Source: Chara braunii (taxonomy: Eukaryota > Streptophyta > Charophyceae > Charales > Characeae). Taken from it: a stretch of 22,049 nucleotides of DNA. A program made the translations under genes and the position numbers. The stretch's first letter is position 1. Each line of letters starts with the position of its first letter. Below, one piece after another: positions 1-8,284 of this stretch. The notes beneath the pieces are model-generated. The model made no database searches. It was not told the DNA's origin and was given only the letters and a program-made list of their open reading frames with translations. The stretch spans positions 336,923-358,971 of the forward strand of contig BFEA01000382.1 in NCBI GenBank assembly GCA_003427395.1, read 5' to 3'.

Positions 1-187
1 GGTTAAAGGTTCATCATGCTTTTTTGTCTTTTTCTTCTCTATTTTTTTTCCGTATGTGTGTGTGAGAGAGAGAGAGAGACGGGGGAAAGGAGGGTGAGGG
101 GAAGCCGGCGAGGTGGTGAGTGGTATTAGCCGCATCAAGTGCTAGGATGTCTTCTGTATTGTCTTTTGTCTTTTGATTTTTTTTTGA

Positions 188-221
<34 letters not shown>

Positions 222-865
222 AGGGGGGGGACTGTGCCAAGCTGTCCGTTATGTGACTCTGACACGTGCTACTTCGTTTCTTCTTTGTGTTTTGCCTTCC
301 CGGAAATGCTCCAAGATGCTCTCATGTCAATGCTACTCCCGAGAAGTCCCCCACCCGAAGAGCAACTGCCAAAGAGCAGATTGAATGCTGATTGTTTCAT
401 TCATACAATGCAAAACCTGCGTAACATCAGCGTCACTCCTATAGTTGGAGCCGACTTCCTTCAACTTCCCCGGGCCAATCGTCAATGACATCATCCGAGC
501 CCACCAAAGTGAGACTCACCCACACACGCATGCACTTGCGCACATAGCGTAAAAGCTCAACAAGTAAGCACGGGGCATGCATACATGCAAGATGGGTTGA
601 TCACAAACATATCCAGAGAACACAGCAAACAAAGTCTGAATCTGAATCTTTAGCTGCAAAAACATCAACGGGACAATGGACAGGCTTTTCTCAGAAAAGT
701 GCAGAGATCTTGCACATCACAAAACAAAAACGATGCTGCGAAGGTGATGGCTCCCCAAACAAAACACTCAAAGATAAAGGGAAAAAAAGGCTCGGCGGCA
801 TATGATAGGGGAGTTCCTTATGCTTTTTCTTTCTTTTGCGGGCGAAGCCGCAACGGGTCATCTAG
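1..865 (+). mobile_element. Putative Helitron, 3' part (left end outside the window)
   Basis: The right end has the architecture of a Helitron 3' terminus: a perfect 6-bp stem (TTGCGG at 836-841, CCGCAA at 848-853) with a 6-nt loop, eight bases, then CTAG at 862-865 followed by T, as expected for insertion between A and T. No Helitron 5' end (TC...) could be identified, so the element probably starts to the left. The interior is non-coding as far as I can see: microsatellite blocks near 22-85 and 158-222, then about 580 bp of mixed sequence. A 96-codon open frame at 198-488 has no recognisable domain. No Rep/helicase sequence is present, so this would be a non-autonomous copy. The assignment rests on the terminus alone. 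Confidence 0.45.
22..222. repeat. Two similar T-rich/(TG)n/(AG)n microsatellite blocks
   Basis: Positions about 22-85 and 158-222 each run from a T-rich stretch with TTTTGTCTTTT-like words into a short (TG)n tract and then an (AG)n tract, followed by a G-run. They lie about 135 bp apart and look like diverged copies of one block. Simple sequence of this kind gives long spurious open frames on both strands. Confidence 0.6.
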
Positions 866-866
866 T
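836..866 (+). other. Helitron-type 3' terminal hairpin and CTAG-T
   Basis: TTGCGG-GCGAAG-CCGCAA forms a perfect 6-bp hairpin at 836-853. It is followed after eight bases by CTAG (862-865) and a T (866). In known Helitrons a short GC-rich hairpin about 8-12 nt before a terminal CTRR is the rolling-circle termination signal. The match to this layout is direct; the function is inferred. Confidence 0.55.
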
Positions 867-1020
867 AAATAAATAAAGGTCGTTGCAAATTCGTACCTGC
901 GGTCTAAGGGCTGCCGTGGGCCTCCAGGGCGCACCTCTGAAGGGCACGCGGCCTGGGGACCCCTCAGCAACCGTCGGGCCGCTGAAATGGGGCCCGTGTG
1001 CAGGCGTAGCATGTAACACA
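866..1020 (-). repeat. Element A left (3') LTR, truncated
   Basis: On the minus strand the LTR would begin TGTGTTACATGC at 1020, directly after the polypurine tract. Only the first 35-40 bases match the right LTR clearly; the rest is much GC-richer than the right LTR. The sequence is interrupted at 865/866 by the Helitron-like end, so the remainder of this LTR, if it exists, lies left of that insertion and outside the window. Confidence 0.55.
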
Positions 1021-1030
1021 CCCCCCTCCT
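1021..1030 (-). other. Element A polypurine tract
   Basis: The plus strand reads CCCCCCTCCT directly inside the left LTR, so the minus strand is AGGAGGGGGG immediately upstream of the LTR start TGTGTTACAT. This is the expected position and composition for the plus-strand primer of an LTR retrotransposon, and it fixes the element's orientation. Confidence 0.75.
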
Positions 1031-1047
1031 TAGGAAGTCAAGCCAGG

Positions 1048-1548
1048 TTAAGGGCGAAGCTGATGATGCGATGGTGAAACCTGGACACTAGTATGGCGTA
1101 GAGCCGAAGGTACCGGCTTGGATTGTAACTTGCATTCAGAACGTGTGAGAACGTCGAGGGCTGTTGCCTGAAGTTCCGCAGGGGTCAACCAACGGTCAGC
1201 CTTGTGGCTGCAATAGGAAAAATGTACCAAGTACTTTGTTGGCCTGTTGCTGTAGCGTCGCTGGGAGATAATGTCGCCAACCTCTTGAAAACCGTCCATA
1301 GAGGGTGGGTCTTGCGATCGTCGCCAGGGAAAGTCGTCGCGTTCCGCAGAAACTAACAGAGCTAATGGGTAGATGGGCAAGTGGGCGGGCCCCTGAATGA
1401 CAAATGAAGTCCTTCGGGTGCATCCCCAGCGAGTGCCACGATGGGCCAGGGCCCCGTCCATTTCGGAAGGAGCTTGCGACAAATATCTTGTTCGAGGCTG
1501 AATTCCGTGGTGGAGACCCATACGAGGTTGCCGACGCGGAATGGACAA
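1048..1548 (-). pseudogene. Element A chromodomain (end of pol), frameshifted
   Basis: The open frame runs 166 codons. From about residue 80 it reads PPSMDGFQEVGDIISQ and continues to KYLVHFSYCSHKADRWLTPAEL, a chromodomain-like pattern: an aromatic near the start, then a YLVxF strand and a W before the C-terminal helix. In chromoviruses this domain, fused to the end of integrase, is known to guide integration to particular chromatin. The first third of the frame overlaps the integrase C-terminal frame (1362-1862) in a different reading frame, so a frameshift lies near 1400. The last part, up to the polypurine tract, has no recognised domain. Confidence 0.7.
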
Positions 1549-2621
1549 GGAAGACGCTGGTGATTGGCCAGTTGGCTCATACGTTGCTGCGTCTTCGACA
1601 TCTGGTCATGTGCCTTGACAAGTAGCTCTTGTATTTGACGAATGAATAGAAGGTGGTCATCGCTCTTGGCCGCATGTGGGATGATAGTCCAACGGAGAAG
1701 TGACTTGTGACCCATGCTCGAGCTCAAAGGGCAACATCCCGCTGGATGAATGGACGAGTTGTATGCCAACTCGACATCAGGCAGCCGCTCAACCCAATCC
1801 TTTTGGTCGGGACGGATGAGAGTGCGAAGAAGAACTTGTGTGGTGTAATTCGCCCTCTCCATTTGGCCATCGGTTTGGGGGTGGCGAGCGGAACTTGGCT
1901 CGAGGGATGAGCCTCATCTTTTGATGAGTGCCAACCAAAAGTCGGACATGATCCGAGTGTCACGGCGGCAAACGATCTCCTTGGGGTAACCCTTGGTTCG
2001 AATCCGACCGGCGTAAAGAACCTCGACCAATTTCGGTGCCTTGGCATGATAGCAGCAAGGAAAAAACATGACAAACTTGGCGAGTCGATCGACCACCGTG
2101 AGAATCCCATCCACACCGGTCTTGTGCTTGGGGAAAGCCAGGTGATGTCCATGGCAATCGCTTCCCTTCGTCGCAAGGGGACAGGTAATGGTCGCAACTC
2201 GCCGTACAGACAGGGATTGGGGGATCTGCAACGTCGACAAACATTGCATGAAATGTCACCGAGAAGGCTGGTCCACCAAAAGCGCCCGTGAAGTCGGCCA
2301 ATCGTTCGATTGATTCCAAAATGTCCGGTGGCGGGAGCGTCGTGGAACCAAGAATCTGTGTACGCAAGTGGGAATCACTTGGCACGCATGGGCGAGCAAA
2401 TATCCCTCTTGGATCCGATAGTGCGATGACGCCGGATTTGGAGAGGAACAATTCGCGCACTTATCACGAAACTCGGGGTCGGCTTGGTAGTCGCGGATGA
2501 AGCTGTCCCACAAGTTGTCATCATTCTTGAAAGTAGACTGCGATACAATGGTTCGGACGCCGTGAAATAGCATTCGGAAAACGGTTTGACTTTCTCGGAA
2601 TGTGATCGGGAACGAAGTCAA
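1362..2621 (-). pseudogene. Element A integrase, broken
   Basis: Three open pieces (1362-1862, 1914-2249, 2256-2621) lie in the same minus-strand frame, with local shifts between them. The N-terminal zinc-binding domain is poorly preserved. In the catalytic core I see the first aspartate in a CHGHH/MDITW-like segment near 2170, then VDGILTVVDRLAKFVMFFP, the second aspartate in IVCRRDTRIMSDFW, and the glutamate in GQMERANY, so the three DDE positions are still recognisable. The C-terminal part reads LAYNSSIHPAG and, near its end, KLLPKWTGPWPIV, typical of the Ty3/gypsy integrase C-terminal fold. Stops and shifts separate the pieces. The natural role would be insertion of the cDNA into the genome. 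Confidence 0.8.
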
Positions 2622-2639
2622 ACTGGTCGATGAAAGTTA

Positions 2640-3760
2640 TCCAACGGGCGATGGTGCTATTGATCGTGCCTTGGGTCTTGTAGAAGACCAACGGATTATT
2701 ATCGGTTACCCATCGGAATTGACTTCGATTAAGAAGAAAATGTCGTCACCGCTTAAGCGCGTGTACGAAAGCTAACAACTCCTTTTGTGTGCCGTCAATC
2801 GAGTGCACGACGGGCACTTTCTTGCTAAAGTATTTGACGAGGTGCCAATCCTCGCCATCGTGTTGCTCGAGGACAACACCAATGCCATAGCCGGACGCAT
2901 CCGTTGTGACACGCGTCGGCCACAGCGGGTCATAGATGTTCAAGACCTCCACAACGGGTCATAGATGTTCAAGACCTCCGTGAATAGCAAAGCGGCTTTG
3001 AGGGCTAAAAAAGAAGCCCGCAGATTGTCATCGATCTCAAGCGGCCAATCCTCGCATTAAAGCTTTGGTTGAATTGGTCGAGATCTTCGCATAGCTTTTG
3101 ATAAAGTGTCGATAGTAGCCGGCAAGGCCACGAAACGAACGGACATGTGTGACGTTCCTTTGTTTCAGACACTCTTGGACGACTTGGATCTTGTCTGATA
3201 ACGGACTGATGCCCTCCGGTGTAACAAAGTGACCCAAGTACTCCAACTCTTGACGTACAAATTTGCACTTGTTGCGGTTGGCTTTGTACTTGGCGAGGTG
3301 GAGCGTCTCCAACACACGTCGAAGATGCTTGAGATGGTCCTCCAAGGTCCCACTTTAGAGGAGAATGTCGTCCAAGTAGACCAGCACAAACCGGTCCAAC
3401 ACTGTGTGGAACTCGTAGGTCATCACCGCTGGAAAAGTCGTCGTGGAATTGGTGAGGCTAAAAGGCATGACGCCCCACTCAAAATGTTTGTACCACGTTT
3501 TGAATGCGGATTTATAGCGATCTTTTGGACGTATCGAAATTTGATGATAGCCCGACTTCAAATCCAACTTCGGAAAGTACTTCGTGCCGCCCAAACACAA
3601 GAAGATCGTCGATACGAGTAAGAGGCCCCACATTCTTGACGGTTTGCTTGTTGAGCTTGCGGTTGTTGATGCACAAGCATAGATCCTTGTTCTTCTTCCG
3701 TACGAAGAGAACTGGCTCACCATATGGCGAGCTACAACGGCGGATCTAGTCATCAAGTTG
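2640..3760 (-). pseudogene. Element A reverse transcriptase-RNase H, broken
   Basis: RT pieces are read at 3355-3756 (LVYLDDILL at its end) and 3037-3345 (MEDHLKHLRRVLETLHLAKY, then LEYLGHFVTPEGIS and FRGLAGYYRHFI). The catalytic YLDD box is intact, but the usual MPFGLTNAP motif reads MPFSLTNST. RNase H begins at 2746-2952 with RVTTDASGYGIG and QKELLAFVHALK, and the third acidic position is in WVTDNNPL further left. A stop codon sits where a tryptophan is normal, just after the second of these motifs. A 29-bp tandem duplication at 2926-2979 shifts the frame at the RT-RNase H junction. These enzymes would copy element RNA into DNA. Confidence 0.85.
2926..2979. repeat. 29-bp tandem duplication in element A pol
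   Basis: A 25-base block starting CGGGTCATAGATG occurs at 2926-2950 and again, identically, at 2955-2979, separated by ACAA, giving a period of 29. On the minus strand the coding sense ...EVLNIYDP is read in one frame in the right copy and in another in the left copy. Because 29 is not a multiple of three, this duplication alone is enough to break pol. Confidence 0.9.
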
Positions 3761-4440
3761 CACGTGAAGAATTGCGAGCTCTTCCTCGCTCATGCGATAG
3801 ATGCATCCTTTTGACGGCACGACATCGGCCTCAAGAATAATCTCACGGGAGATCGGGTGATCGAGCGCCACACTGGTAGGAGACTCGAAGATGTCGGCAA
3901 ACTCATCAAATTACCGCACCACACAGGGGTCCGAAGACAAGTCCATGGGTGAAGAGTCGGCTACCGCGACGGCTCGAAGAAAACATAGGTCGGTCTCGTC
4001 GGTCAGCTCGTAGGCACAAGTGGCCCTAAAAGACTTGGCCGTCACAACTTGGCACCGGATCGGAGGGTGCGGAAGACGAATAGTAGACGGCAGCTCAGAG
4101 AGAAGGTTGAAAACAGTCGTATTTTCCATCACCACTTCAGGATGCAGCCTTCCTAGACAGGTGGTTTTCAAGGTTTTTCAGACCTTTCAAAACTTCAGGA
4201 CACCCTTCACCACTTCATAATGCAGCCTGCCTAAACAGGTGGTTTCACGGTCTTCGGACCTTTCACCACTTCAAGACCATTCAGACTGCTCAAAACTCTC
4301 ACTTCACCACTTCAGGATGCAGGCTGCCTAAACAGGTGGTTTTCAGGGTTTTCGGACCTTTCACCACTTCAGGACCGTTCAGGATTTTCAGACTGCCCAA
4401 AACTCTCACTTCAAAATATTCATTCCTGAATTTTGAGCTA
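3761..4440 (-). pseudogene. Element A protease-RT linker with inserted minisatellite
   Basis: The right minus-strand sequence of 3911-4171 includes VVTAKSFRATCAYELTD, and then reads on in broken form through FDEFADIFESPTS and IYRMSEEELAIL (near 3780-3900), the usual linker that leads into RT. A run of degenerate repeats at 4132-4414 separates this linker from the protease. At least one stop (near 3911) interrupts the linker. No separate enzyme activity is expected here. Confidence 0.6.
4132..4414. repeat. Minisatellite of about 80-107 bp units in element A
   Basis: Three units begin with CCACTTCA..ATGCAG at 4132, 4210 and 4307. Each continues with a CCTAgACAGGTGGTTT-like block and a CGGACCTTTCA(CC/AA)ACTTCA block, so there is also a shorter internal echo of CACCACTTCA. 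Unit lengths differ (78, 97 and about 107 bp), which points to an old array. On the minus strand the echo reads CCTGAAGTGGTGAA. Confidence 0.8.
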
Positions 4441-5304
4441 CCTGTTAACCGCCTGTGGCACCTCGGCGCCAAAGGCGTCGGGAACGGTGAGTGTCCGCCG
4501 ATGGAAGTTGACCGTGTGAACGGCACTTGCAAGCCAAGGCATCCCCAAAATGATGTCGAAGTCTGTGTCCAAGACGTAAAACGTCACCGGTTCTCATGCA
4601 TGAGGTACGAAATAAACCGGTACGACTTTGATTTAGCAATCAAGGAGTTGTTGTGTTCGACCGTCCGCCAACTTGACCGCCGTAGGTTGTCTTCCTTCGA
4701 ACTTGTGCACCAAGGTCGACCCTTTGTATAAAGGACTGGTTCATGAAGTTGCGAGTCGCGCCGCTATCCAGCAAAGCGCTGCAGGACGCTTGCCCATGCG
4801 GACATAAAGCAGTGCTGCGTTGTTGTCATCGTACCGCTGCGTGCGAAACTCACGGGCCACCTTGGTAACATACACAAGGAGGTCCCCCACCGCAACTTCG
4901 TTATCCGTCGATGAAGTTGGTGGTGCATAGAAGGCTAAGTATAGTGTTGCACATTGTAGTTCCAATAAGCAGCCTGTGGTAGGAAGAGGAAGCCATGCGA
5001 AATCCTCGAATGTCAACGAGTCCAAGACCTCTATGTTGAACTCGCGCACCGAATCCCTTGAAGAACCACTTGAAAACGGTAAATTGTCGCCGCTTTCGAA
5101 CGGGGAAGAAACGACACACACATCTTGTCCTTGAGCATGAGAACCCAACGAAGGAACGAGCCGGGCAGCATAGTCCTCGTAGGAATAAAGAATGGGAGGA
5201 CTTACGATTTTCGCGTGTGCCTCGGAATTAAGGGAGGTTGCTCGCACGACAACCGGTTTCAAAGGCGTCGAGAGTGTCGTCGCATCACTCTTGACGGTGC
5301 TCAC
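4440..5304 (-). pseudogene. Element A aspartic protease, frameshifted
   Basis: A 187-codon open frame at 4741-5304 covers the N-terminal spacer of the protease. The active-site segment is not in that frame. It lies in a neighbouring frame around 4735-4780, reading ALLDSGATRNFMNQ with the catalytic aspartate codon at 4766-4768, so a frameshift sits just upstream. Further left, at about 4500-4560, the minus strand reads TDFDIILGMPWLASAVHTVN, the C-terminal flap/FDIILGMPWL block found in this enzyme family. A stop is present between these two blocks. The enzyme would cleave the Gag-Pol polyprotein. The first 130 residues are not a recognised domain. Confidence 0.75.
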
Positions 5305-6433
5305 TTTCCTGGATTGGGCTTTCCCTTGGCTTTTGCGGTATAGCTGGCTGTTTCATGAAGGCCATTGTTGCACCACAAACAATATTGAATCTCGTGCGAA
5401 TCTTGTAGATGCCCTCCGAGAGACTGTAATGGATCCAAGGTTCTTGAGCTGCTGTGCCGGGCGCATGGTTCGAAGAGGTGTTCGTCTTCGATTTGCCGCG
5501 ACCTCGTTCTTTGGCGGGGTGTTCTGATGGAAATTTTGCATCTGGCGGTTCCACTTGGAACCGCTTGTGCCATGCCGCCTTGAGATCAGCCCATCTGATC
5601 TGTTTGTGCAGTTCAGATACGGTGACCTTGTGCGTGGACAGCAAATTGTCAAGCCATGCCTGACACACGCCCCCGTAAGCATGTCGTTTGGGGTCACTTA
5701 ACTCGTACATGTCCAAAACAAGGTCGAATCGGCGCCACCATGGAACTGGCTCGGTCTTCGATGCGTTGCAAAAGATCGGAATGCCATCGAACTTAGGTAT
5801 GCGATCGCGAGATGTCGAAGGAGGAGCGGCGGTGGCTGTGCAGATCTGCTGTGAGAGCTGTTGCGTGCCCTCCTTGAGTGTTCCGATGACGACCTCTATC
5901 TCGTTGAGGCGAGTGGAGAGGCTGGAGGGGCCGTCTTTTGGAGCGGCGAACGGTAGTTCCAGCAACTGTATGGGGCTGGTCAACTGTTGGACTGTCTTCT
6001 TGTGGTCATCCACTGCGTCATTGAGGCACTGGATATCCTCCCGCTGTGCTATGCAAGTAGCCAGGAGGTCCGTGAAACGGCTCAGCAAACACGAGATCTT
6101 GAGCCCGCTGTTGGTGATGTCGCCGCTTTCTGCCTTGGTCCGGCATTCCTCGGCCAGCTTGAGTAAGTCTCTTTCCGCCTTGAATACCTTCTCACACCAT
6201 TGTCCAGGTTCCTCATTGGCAGCCCTTGCTGCTGCTTCGTTGTGCTGTCGGCGTTGTTCCTCCGCCAGCTGATGTTGGTGTTCTGCCTCCTCTTCCTTTT
6301 TCTTTCGTGCGGTTGTCGCCACGTCTGTCCGCTGCTTGATTTCTGCCATCAAAGTCAGCATACGGCCCTCGTAGGCCGCCTCGTTTTCCCCTTGCTTCAG
6401 GTCCATGTCGCCTGTTTGTGATCTGGTGAGCAT
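5285..6433 (-). pseudogene. Element A gag (382 codons open, C-terminus shifted)
   Basis: The frame begins MLTRSQTGDMDLKQ at 6433 and is open for 382 codons, the longest reading frame in element A. Residues about 35-75 are rich in K, E, Q, A and H and look coiled-coil forming. A central part with VPWWRRFDLVLDMY, AWLDNLL and LKAAWHKRFQV resembles the retrotransposon Gag capsid domain. The zinc knuckle is in another frame at 5340-5381 as C-LW-C-NNGL-H-ETAS-Y: the last zinc ligand is tyrosine instead of cysteine. So the shift falls between about 5573 and 5450. Gag would form the virus-like particle and bind element RNA. Confidence 0.8.
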
Positions 6434-6447
6434 GGACTAGGCCGGGG

Positions 6448-6567
6448 AACTGCTGATGTGGCACTCTCTGCTGGTGACGTGGCACTGTTTGGCTGCTGAT
6501 GTGGCACTGCTGTCTGCTGACATGTTGCTGATGTGTCATTGCTGACATGGCCTGCTGACGTGGCAAC
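6448..6567 (+). repeat. Short repeat array GCTGAYRTGGCA in the element A leader
   Basis: About seven copies of a 12-14 base word, consensus GCTGAYRTGGCA, are spaced 13-23 bases apart: the best ones begin near 6450, 6494 and 6553, and one reads GGTGACGTGGCACT near 6473. The array lies just upstream of the gag start on the minus strand. The core TGACGTGGC is like the bZIP C/G-box hybrid; binding is an inference. Confidence 0.7.
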
Positions 6568-6682
6568 TTACCAATGCCCTAGCAGTGGAGGGAAGAAGCA
6601 GACAGGTGGGGGGAGAAGTGTAGAAGAGGGATGCAGGTGCATAGATGGGGTGGGTGGGAGAGGGGAAAGTGGGAGATGTAAT

Positions 6683-6965
6683 GTTCTAGCACTTCCTCGC
6701 CCCCATGGGGTCGCACTGAACGCCCAGATAACGAGCCACTAATCAAAAAAATGAAAAGGTCGAACTTTGCGTAATTAATAATACTTTCGAAGAAAAATAA
6801 AAAAATTCGAAATTGCAAGTTCGGTAGGTCTCCAATCGCCAAAATCCCAAAATTGAAAGAATAAAAAATAATTCCAATTTCAGACTGCAGAAACATCAGA
6901 TTGCAAGTTCGGTAGGTCTCCCAATCCCCCAAAATGTGGCCCGTGTGCAGGCTCAGCATGTAACA
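6683..6965 (-). repeat. Element A right (5') LTR
   Basis: The right edge is the same terminus as the left LTR (minus strand TGTGTTACATGCTGAGCCTG). The inner edge is my estimate: on the minus strand ...GTGCTAGAACA at about 6683 would give TGTTAC...AGAACA ends. The interior is AT-rich and has an internal direct repeat. No primer-binding site beginning TGG could be placed next to the proposed inner edge, so the edge is uncertain. Confidence 0.55.
6812..6935. repeat. Direct repeat inside element A right LTR
   Basis: The words ATTGCAAGTTCGGTAGGTCT at 6812 and at 6900 begin two near-identical blocks of about 34-36 bases (6812-6845, 6900-6935), 88 bases apart, each ending in CCAAAAT. The block closest to the LTR end directly adjoins the terminal GTGGCCCGTGTGCAGG segment. 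Confidence 0.8.
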
Positions 6966-7909
6966 CACGTGAAAGGAAAAGGGGGAAAAAAAAATTATTT
7001 TCTATACTGCAATGATATCAGGCAGGGTAGTGTAGGAGGCCGTGCTCACAGCCTTCCTCTACAGAATGCATCTTACTGCGAACACGGTCACATTATGAAA
7101 GTTGTTTTCTTTTTTTTGCAAGGAACATGAGAGAGAGTGATAGACAGAAATCCAGATTGCAAAATCACGAAGTAGCCAGATAGTCATGTACCAAGTAGAG
7201 AGCACAATGCACCAAAGATACCATCCAAACAAGAGCAATACAATGAACTTGTGTGCGAATGTAGATGCTCTCTGGTCACACCAACACAGTATCCAATGTC
7301 GCTCCTACTGTTTGGCGCCCATTTCCCAGACTACACTACTCAGCCTATCTATGCCCATTTCATATCGAAGTCGAAGACCAATGTACGTGACGTCATCACC
7401 GAAGCAGACCGCCAGTATACACCAGGTACGTGTCTCTCTCTCCTCTCACATCACCCTTGACTTCCCCACAGTGTGCATCCTCGACGCCCAAGGACCACCA
7501 CCACCATCACCAGCCTCGGCTGCGCAAGCCCGGCTAAGGCTGCTCAATGCCCACTGCACCAGCAGCGCCCCACACCTTAATGCGCCCGTGTGCGCCTTTT
7601 CCAGCCCCTGGCCTACCAGCGGCCTCTAGTGCTCAAACCAGTAGTGCTGCCGCCAGCAAGCGCACAGCCCGAATGCCCCTGGCTGCCGTGATCACTTTTC
7701 TTTATGGAAAGTGAGCCCTGCTTTGTTAAGCTCTGGGCCCGGCGGGACGAGTTTCCAGTAGCCTCCAGTTGGGCCCCAGTGTCTGTGCCCAGGCCCAGTT
7801 GCAGTTACGGGCACTTACGAGCGGCCAGCGAGGCTCCAAGTGTTCATCGCGATCTCATTGCCTCACGGCCAGTGTGTGACGACAATGCAGCAATCTCATT
7901 GGTCCGCGG
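6966..7909. other. No gene recognised
   Basis: The stretch begins purine-rich just outside the element A LTR, then becomes mixed, and is GC- and proline-codon-rich at about 7480-7640. An open frame of 147 codons (7186-7629, plus) and a 198-codon frame (from 7704) show no domain. I see no splice pattern, repeat or RNA gene that I can support here. Confidence 0.5.
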
Positions 7910-8059
7910 CTGTTGTGTGATGTGTCGGCCTCAAGATGCACACGCCCAAGGCCTGAACTGTACGGGGTCCTGGGTTCAACTGCCCGTCGAGGCTGCAGCT
8001 TCCGGAAAGAGTCTGGAAAGGCTCACGTTACTCTGTAACCAACTGGCGTGCTGCAATTG

Positions 8060-8069
8060 TCTGATACCA
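8060..8069 (-). other. Primer-binding-site-like word (copy 1)
   Basis: The minus strand reads CACATGTG-TGGTATCAGA-CAATTGCAG. TGGTATCAGA matches the first ten bases of the canonical plant tRNA-iMet primer-binding site. It follows a possible LTR end (...TTCCACA) by four bases. A match of this length could be chance, and the flanking LTR has not been identified. Confidence 0.35.
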
Positions 8070-8254
8070 CACATGTGGAATTTGACACACGCCCAAGGCC
8101 TGAACTGTTGTGTGATGTGTCGGCCTCTGGATGCACACGCCCAAGGCCTGAACTGTACGGGGTTTTGGGTTCAACTGTGCGTCGAGGCTGCAACTTCCGG
8201 AAAGAGTTTGATAAGGCTCACGTTACTCTGTAACCAACTGGCGTGCTGCAACTG

Positions 8255-8264
8255 TCTGATACCA
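8255..8264 (-). other. Primer-binding-site-like word (copy 2)
   Basis: Identical TGGTATCAGA on the minus strand in the second 195-bp unit, again preceded by ...TTCCACATGTG. It is a duplicate of the first word and so not independent support. Confidence 0.35.
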
Positions 8265-8284
8265 CACATGTGGAATTTGACAAA

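Larger units (their letters stand above)
866..6965 (-). mobile_element. Element A: decayed Ty3/gypsy chromovirus
   Basis: Read on the minus strand, the region carries gag, aspartic protease, RT, RNase H, integrase and chromodomain in Ty3/gypsy order. It is bounded by two sequences that share the same terminus, TGTGTTACATGCT..GCCTGCACACGGGCC, at about 985-1020 and 6931-6968. A polypurine tract (minus strand) adjoins the inside of the left copy. Coding frames change at least five times and contain stops, so the element is a pseudo-element. Two minisatellite arrays (4132-4414 and 6448-6567) lie within it. The left LTR appears cut short where the Helitron-like terminus ends. No target-site duplication could be checked because the left outer boundary is not visible. 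Confidence 0.85.
7910..8284. repeat. Tandem duplication, 195-bp period, about 1.9 copies
   Basis: Unit 1 (7910-8104) and unit 2 (8105-8284) both begin CTGTTGTGTGATGTGTCGG and run to TGTGGAATTTGACA, with only scattered differences. The period is divisible by three, so a 198-codon plus-strand frame (7704-8300) contains two 65-residue copies. That protein has no recognised domain and I do not call it a gene. On the minus strand both units hold TGGTATCAGA (8060-8069, 8255-8264), the first ten bases of the initiator-Met tRNA primer-binding site used by many plant LTR elements. Confidence 0.85.

Noticed and set aside
198-488. Plus-strand open frame of 96 codons in the left flank
   Set aside because: It begins in a microsatellite, has no recognised domain, and no splice or promoter signal supports it. 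A captured exon in a Helitron is possible but cannot be shown.
1985-2005. GGTTCGAATCC-like T-arm word suggesting a tRNA gene
   Set aside because: It lies inside the integrase coding sequence of element A and no matching acceptor or anticodon stems were seen around it.
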